From contig NZ_JANQIM010000006.1 in assembly GCF_028282165.1 (NCBI RefSeq), positions 1-64,000 on the forward strand: a stretch of 64,000 bases of DNA, written 5' to 3'. The notes under the pieces are model-generated. The model did not search any database and was not told the DNA's origin. It worked only from the letters and a program-made list of their open reading frames with translations. Each line of letters opens with the position of its first letter. The first letter of the stretch is position 1. A program made the translations under genes and the position numbers. This DNA comes from Winogradskyella sp. Its GTDB lineage: Bacteria; Bacteroidota; Bacteroidia; Flavobacteriales; Flavobacteriaceae. Positions 60,620 through 64,000 of the stretch are shown here, one piece after another.

Positions 60620-61720
60620 ATGAAACAAAAACTATTAGTATTAGTTTGCTTTGCTGCTGGGATAGGATTTTCCCAAGCACAAGGCCTACCAACAAATCCC
60701 GAGCCAGGGAAATGTTATGTAAAATGTATTACCAAAGATGAGTTCAAGGATGTTGAGGAAACCATTCAAACATATCCTGCTTACAGTACTCTAAAGGTTA
60801 TTCCTGCAACGTACAAAACAGTAGAAGAACGTGTTTTAGTAAAAGAAGCAACAAAAAAGTTTGTTTATGTACCAGCTACCTACGAAACCGTTGATGTGCC
60901 CTACGTTAAGCAAGAGAGTCGTACTGACTTAAAAGTTGTTCCTGCAACTTTTGGAAAAGACTCTAAAACATTCGAGATCTATCCAAAAACATCAGGATGG
61001 GAATATAAAGTATTAGAAGACTGCCCATCTGTAAACAAAGACGATTGTGTTGCTGCTTGTTTTGTTGAATATCCTGCACAACAAAGGGATGTTAGCTTTA
61101 CAACCCTATCATCTGATGCAAGTACTAATTCTATCCCAGTACCTGAGGAAAAGGCTACTTACAAAAAACGGGTTATTAAAACCCCTGCCAGAATGGACGA
61201 AATAGAAATTCCTGCCGAATACAAAACAATTAAAAGACGTGTTGTAGATACACCAGCTAGAACCGAAACAACTACAATTCCAGCTCAGTACCAAACTGTA
61301 ACACGTACTGTATTAGATAAAAAAGGAGGTATCACCACTTGGGAAGAAGTAGATTGTGAGTTATTAGATCCAAACGTATTACCTATATTTTATGAGCTAG
61401 GCAGTGCTAGATTAACGCCTGCTTCTAAGAAAACCATTGACGATACTTTATTACCTATCTTAAATGGTTCTAATGTAAATATCGAGATCATGTCTCATAC
61501 GGACTCAAGAGGTAACGATGACTTTAACCAATCTTTATCTCAGCAAAGAGCAAACTCTGTAGTTAACTATTTGGTATCCAAAGGAATCTCTAGAAGTCGA
61601 TTGACCGCAAGAGGTTTTGGAGAATCTCGTTTAACAAACAGATGTTCTAATGGCGTAGATTGTTCTGAAGCACAACATCAGAGAAATAGACGTACTGAGT
61701 TTAGAGTAATCAATAACTAG
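60620..61720 (+). CDS. OmpA family outer-membrane/peptidoglycan-binding protein with repeats
   Basis: A 366-residue exported protein with signal peptide (to about residue 20, SQAQ). The N-terminal half has degenerate repeats of the type VIPATYKTVEERVLVKEA, VPATYETVDVPYV, IPAEYKTIKRRVVDTPAR and IPAQYQTVTRTVLD. The C-terminal OmpA domain (about 250-366) carries IEIMSHTDSRGND, SQQRANSVVNYLVSKGI and RLTARGFGES, then a C-terminal HQRNRRTEFRVI. The Asp and Arg that bind diaminopimelate in peptidoglycan (SHTDSRG, RNRRTEF) are present. It likely anchors the outer membrane to the wall. A terminator follows. Confidence 0.88.
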   Translation: MKQKLLVLVCFAAGIGFSQAQGLPTNPEPGKCYVKCITKDEFKDVEETIQTYPAYSTLKVIPATYKTVEERVLVKEATKKFVYVPATYETVDVPYVKQESRTDLKVVPATFGKDSKTFEIYPKTSGWEYKVLEDCPSVNKDDCVAACFVEYPAQQRDVSFTTLSSDASTNSIPVPEEKATYKKRVIKTPARMDEIEIPAEYKTIKRRVVDTPARTETTTIPAQYQTVTRTVLDKKGGITTWEEVDCELLDPNVLPIFYELGSARLTPASKKTIDDTLLPILNGSNVNIEIMSHTDSRGNDDFNQSLSQQRANSVVNYLVSKGISRSRLTARGFGESRLTNRCSNGVDCSEAQHQRNRRTEFRVINN

Positions 61721-61755
61721 TACTAACCATACTTGTTATAAATTGAAACCTGCAA

Positions 61756-61781
61756 AAAGCTCCTTTAGGGAGCTTTTTTTT
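61756..61781 (+). terminator. ompA-like gene terminator, overlapping the next gene's stop
   Basis: Stem AAAGCTCC / GGAGCTTT (61756-61763 and 61769-61776) with a T-run on the plus strand. The stop codon of the convergent thioredoxin gene (61765-61767) lies in its loop region. Confidence 0.85.
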
Positions 61782-62895
61782 GTATGTGATATACTGGAAA
61801 TGTTACTTTTTTCTTTTCGACTTTAATACCATAGTTATCTTCGAGATCTGTTTGCATCAACTGGAAGAATTTGTAATGAAAGTCCCAATCATGTAATTCT
61901 AGATTTAGTTGGCTATCCTCTGATAATATTACAGGCATATCAAGAATATGGGCCAACTGGTATGCAATTTCTTTTAAGGACACATTGTCTGCTTTAATCT
62001 GAGCGTCTCCAATTAAATACTTGGGATTATTTTTCCCCCAATTTATTTGATTAGTATCCCAAAATTTGGGATTTTCTATGGCTAGACTAATACCCTCTCC
62101 TACATCAGATTTTCTATCTATTGTAAGGCCCATTTCCATAATAAGCTGAAAAGCCAGATTTTTATTTGGCTGAAATGGTTTTTTTAAAAACACTTCATAA
62201 CTAGTATCTAATCCCTGTTCTAGAACAATTTGCTTTTTGTAAACCTTTGCTAAATATCCCAAAATCGACCTTAAAGAACCTGTTAACTTCAAATAACTCT
62301 CACCATCTACTACATCTAAGGTTTCAAAATAATCAGCGATAGGTTTTATTTCTAGTGGCTTGGATGGTATGTATTCGACCGTACTTACTTCTGCTGAGCT
62401 TATTAAATCAAAAAAAGAACTCAAAGTAGCACTAGTAGTCTGTTGATTCAAAAATCTCGAGACTGCTTTCTTTTTTAAATCTGGTGCTCCACCTCTCCAA
62501 AGTATTTCTCCATTAGCATTAAATAATATGCCGTCAGGAAGGGTTTTTACACTAAATGCTTTAAATGTTTCTTTGTTATAATCTATAGCGACAGCTAGAT
62601 CGTTTGGCTTTTTCTCTAAGAATCGTTCAACTTTAAGAGGATTTTCGCTAGATAAGGATACCACATAGAACTCGTCTGGAAACTGATTCTGCAACACTTT
62701 TAAATGTTCTTTTGCCGTTATGCATGGTATACACCAAGTAGCCCAAAAATCCACAAAAAATAACTTGTTACCTTCTGAGGAAGCTATTTTAGATTCTTGA
62801 ATAAACTCCGAAACTTTTATTTGACTATAAGAATAAGTTGCCGTTAGGATGCAAATTATAATTAATGAAAAGTGTTTCTTATTAAAACATTTCAT
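61765..62895 (-). CDS. TlpA-like thioredoxin fused to a DUF3738-like C-terminal region
   Basis: A 376-residue exported protein (signal peptide to about residue 24, SYSQ). The thioredoxin-like domain has VDFWATWCIPCITAKEHL (CxxC near 55-58) and VKTLPDGILFNANGEIL (cis-Pro loop). After about residue 170 the sequence has LRSILGYLAKVYKKQIV, then VSLKEIAYQLAHILDMPVILS and YGIKVEKKKVTFPVYHI, resembling the second half of DUF3738 domains (TIGR03435). TlpA proteins reduce periplasmic disulfides. The tail may bind a partner. Convergent with the OmpA gene. Confidence 0.8.
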   Translation of the reverse strand: MKCFNKKHFSLIIICILTATYSYSQIKVSEFIQESKIASSEGNKLFFVDFWATWCIPCITAKEHLKVLQNQFPDEFYVVSLSSENPLKVERFLEKKPNDLAVAIDYNKETFKAFSVKTLPDGILFNANGEILWRGGAPDLKKKAVSRFLNQQTTSATLSSFFDLISSAEVSTVEYIPSKPLEIKPIADYFETLDVVDGESYLKLTGSLRSILGYLAKVYKKQIVLEQGLDTSYEVFLKKPFQPNKNLAFQLIMEMGLTIDRKSDVGEGISLAIENPKFWDTNQINWGKNNPKYLIGDAQIKADNVSLKEIAYQLAHILDMPVILSEDSQLNLELHDWDFHYKFFQLMQTDLEDNYGIKVEKKKVTFPVYHIQKKAP

Positions 62896-62987
62896 GTTGA
62901 ATTATATAATTTACTAATGGTTTATCAAATACTGTGCTAAAAATAGTAATTTTAACCTACAATAACTTCTCTATTACTTTTAAAGCA

Positions 62988-62995
62988 TATCTTTG
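62988..62995 (+). promoter_or_regulatory. -7 box of the DUF4197 gene
   Basis: TATCTTTG matches TAnnTTTG, 22 bp before ATG 63018; the -33 position is not clear. Confidence 0.5.
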
Positions 62996-63017
62996 TTAGA
63001 AATAAAAACCTAAATCC

Positions 63018-63722
63018 ATGATTAAGAGATTTTTTGCCCTACTTATTGTATGCAATCTCACTGCTTGTGCAGAGTTACAAAATGTTATTAACGATTTACC
63101 ACAAGGTGGAGGGCTCAGCAATGCCGATATGGCTGCAGGATTACGTCAAGCTTTGGATTTTGGAATTGACAAACAAGTCACAAAACTCACTCAAAGAGAT
63201 GGTTTCTATAAAAATGAGCTTGTTAAAATTTTACTTCCCGAAGAGCTACAAAAGGTTGATAATGCCTTACGAAAAATAGGTTTGAGCAGTTTAGCCGATG
63301 AGGGTTTAAAAGCACTTAACAGAGCTGCGGAAGATGCCGTTAAGGAAGCTACACCCATTTTTGTAAATGCTGTTAAGGATATTACATTTGATGATGCCAA
63401 AAACATTCTCTTGGGCGAAGATAATGCGGCTACGAATTATTTAACATCAAAAACCCAAACGGCGCTTTACAATAAGTTTAAGCCAGTTATCAGCAATTCA
63501 TTCAGTAAAGTTGGTGCTGACCAAATTTGGACCAACCTTATTACAAAATACAACAACCTTCCTCTTACCAATAATGTTAATCCTGATTTAACGGATTATG
63601 TTACGACAGAAGCTTTGGAAGGCGTCTATACCATGATCGCTGTAGAGGAAAAGGAAATTAGAAATAAAGTATCCTCACGGACCACGGATCTATTAAAAAA
63701 GGTATTTGCTCTTCAAGATTAA
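63018..63722 (+). CDS. DUF4197 family lipoprotein
   Basis: A 234-residue predicted lipoprotein (lipobox LTAC, Cys17). The DUF4197 fold is nearly all helix: LSNADMAAGLRQALDFGIDKQVTKLTQRDGFY, IKILLPEELQKVDNALRKIGL (as VKILLPEEL), LNRAAEDAVKEATPIFVNAVKDITFDDAKNILLGEDNAATNYL and a C-terminal VTTEALEGVYTMIAVEEKEIR. Function unknown. Common in Gram-negative bacteria as a periplasmic protein. Followed by 100 bp of AT-rich sequence. Confidence 0.93.
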   Translation: MIKRFFALLIVCNLTACAELQNVINDLPQGGGLSNADMAAGLRQALDFGIDKQVTKLTQRDGFYKNELVKILLPEELQKVDNALRKIGLSSLADEGLKALNRAAEDAVKEATPIFVNAVKDITFDDAKNILLGEDNAATNYLTSKTQTALYNKFKPVISNSFSKVGADQIWTNLITKYNNLPLTNNVNPDLTDYVTTEALEGVYTMIAVEEKEIRNKVSSRTTDLLKKVFALQD

Positions 63723-63822
63723 AAATTCTATTGTTCTAATTTTTTAATAAATTTTCAAACAACTTGTTAATTTGTATTTGAATATTTATTAATTTAACAT
63801 CATTAACTTATAATTTTTTGTC

Positions 63823-64000
63823 GTGTCTAATTCAGAAAAGTTGCATCAAAAAAGAACCAAACTAAAGCAGCAATACCTACAACTTATTGAAGATGCCTAC
63901 AATCTTAGGCAGACGGATCACGCCCTCAGTGATATTTCTGAATTTAGAGCCACTAAAGTACTCCATGAGATTAACAAGCTTAAGTTCATTATTGGCGATT
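63823..64000 (+). CDS. Short DUF6435/Lacal_2735-like protein, 3' end outside window
   Basis: An open frame from GTG 63823 to the window end (59 residues, no stop seen). MSNSEKLHQKRTKLKQQYL, then QLIEDAYNLRQTDHALSD and ATKVLHEINKLKFIIGD resemble the small helical Lacal_2735-type proteins of Flavobacteriia, which read (E/D)AYxLxxTDxxxSD and VLxxIxKL. They are usually 55-65 residues long, so the stop is probably just beyond the edge. The GTG start is the only candidate close by; no ATG precedes it in frame within the preceding intergenic bases. Confidence 0.55.
   Translation, partial: MSNSEKLHQKRTKLKQQYLQLIEDAYNLRQTDHALSDISEFRATKVLHEINKLKFIIGD

Overview
The window looks like chromosomal DNA of a marine-type Flavobacteriaceae (Bacteroidota). 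The evidence is a low-GC background, a type IX secretion C-terminal domain, many genes preceded by the Bacteroidota -7 promoter box TAnnTTTG (twice with a TTG box 20 bp upstream), a lack of strong Shine-Dalgarno sites, many lipoproteins and outer-membrane barrels, and lineage-typical families (DUF4920, MnmD, DUF1684, DUF4197, fasciclin next to an ECF sigma factor). No tRNA, rRNA, CRISPR array or insertion sequence was seen.

Layout. 1-9.5 kb: the 3' part of a GC-rich, repeat-built T9SS type B surface protein, uvrB, a TerB-like protein, an esterase, DUF1456, APS reductase, sucC and an ACT-domain protein. 9.5-16.2 kb: lysA, an S9 peptidase fused to a formylglycine-generating-enzyme-like domain, and a three-gene cluster resembling the SdpAB toxin-maturation system. 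16.2-31.8 kb: envelope proteins, an M28 peptidase, PPK2, a sigma-54 activator without a DNA-binding domain, MscS, a NatAB-like ABC exporter, grpE-dnaJ, YceI, and a fasciclin / ECF sigma / anti-sigma unit. 31.9-38.5 kb: a solitary OLD-family nuclease (possible phage defence), an epimerase, a 0.6 kb block of palindromic repeats, mnmD, a cytochrome, DUF4920, ilvE and a heptanucleotide tandem repeat. 38.5-46.5 kb: a MazG-like pyrophosphohydrolase, DUF5723, and a signalling module (35-aa ORF, cytosolic trypsin-like protease, unknown protein, TPR histidine kinase, LuxR-type regulator, barrel protein) whose two promoters share one operator-like dyad at the same spacing. 46.6-64 kb: an M49 peptidase, SRPBCC/GyrI protein, fluoride channel, a likely small structured RNA, an MFS transporter whose start codon lies at the foot of a hairpin, VOC and DJ-1 proteins, an Lrp regulator with a probable operator, a sodium symporter, fused isobutyryl-CoA mutase (IcmF), purU, an OmpA protein, a TlpA-like thioredoxin, DUF4197 and a truncated last gene.

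Three themes cross the window. First, a family of short palindromic repeats occurs between genes and also, in frame, inside at least three protein-coding genes (mnmD, icmF and the DJ-1 lipoprotein). Second, two accessory systems stand out: the SDP-like cluster and the protease/two-component module. Third, much of the rest is ordinary core metabolism (TCA cycle, lysine, branched-chain amino acids, sulfur assimilation, one-carbon pool, chaperones, repair).
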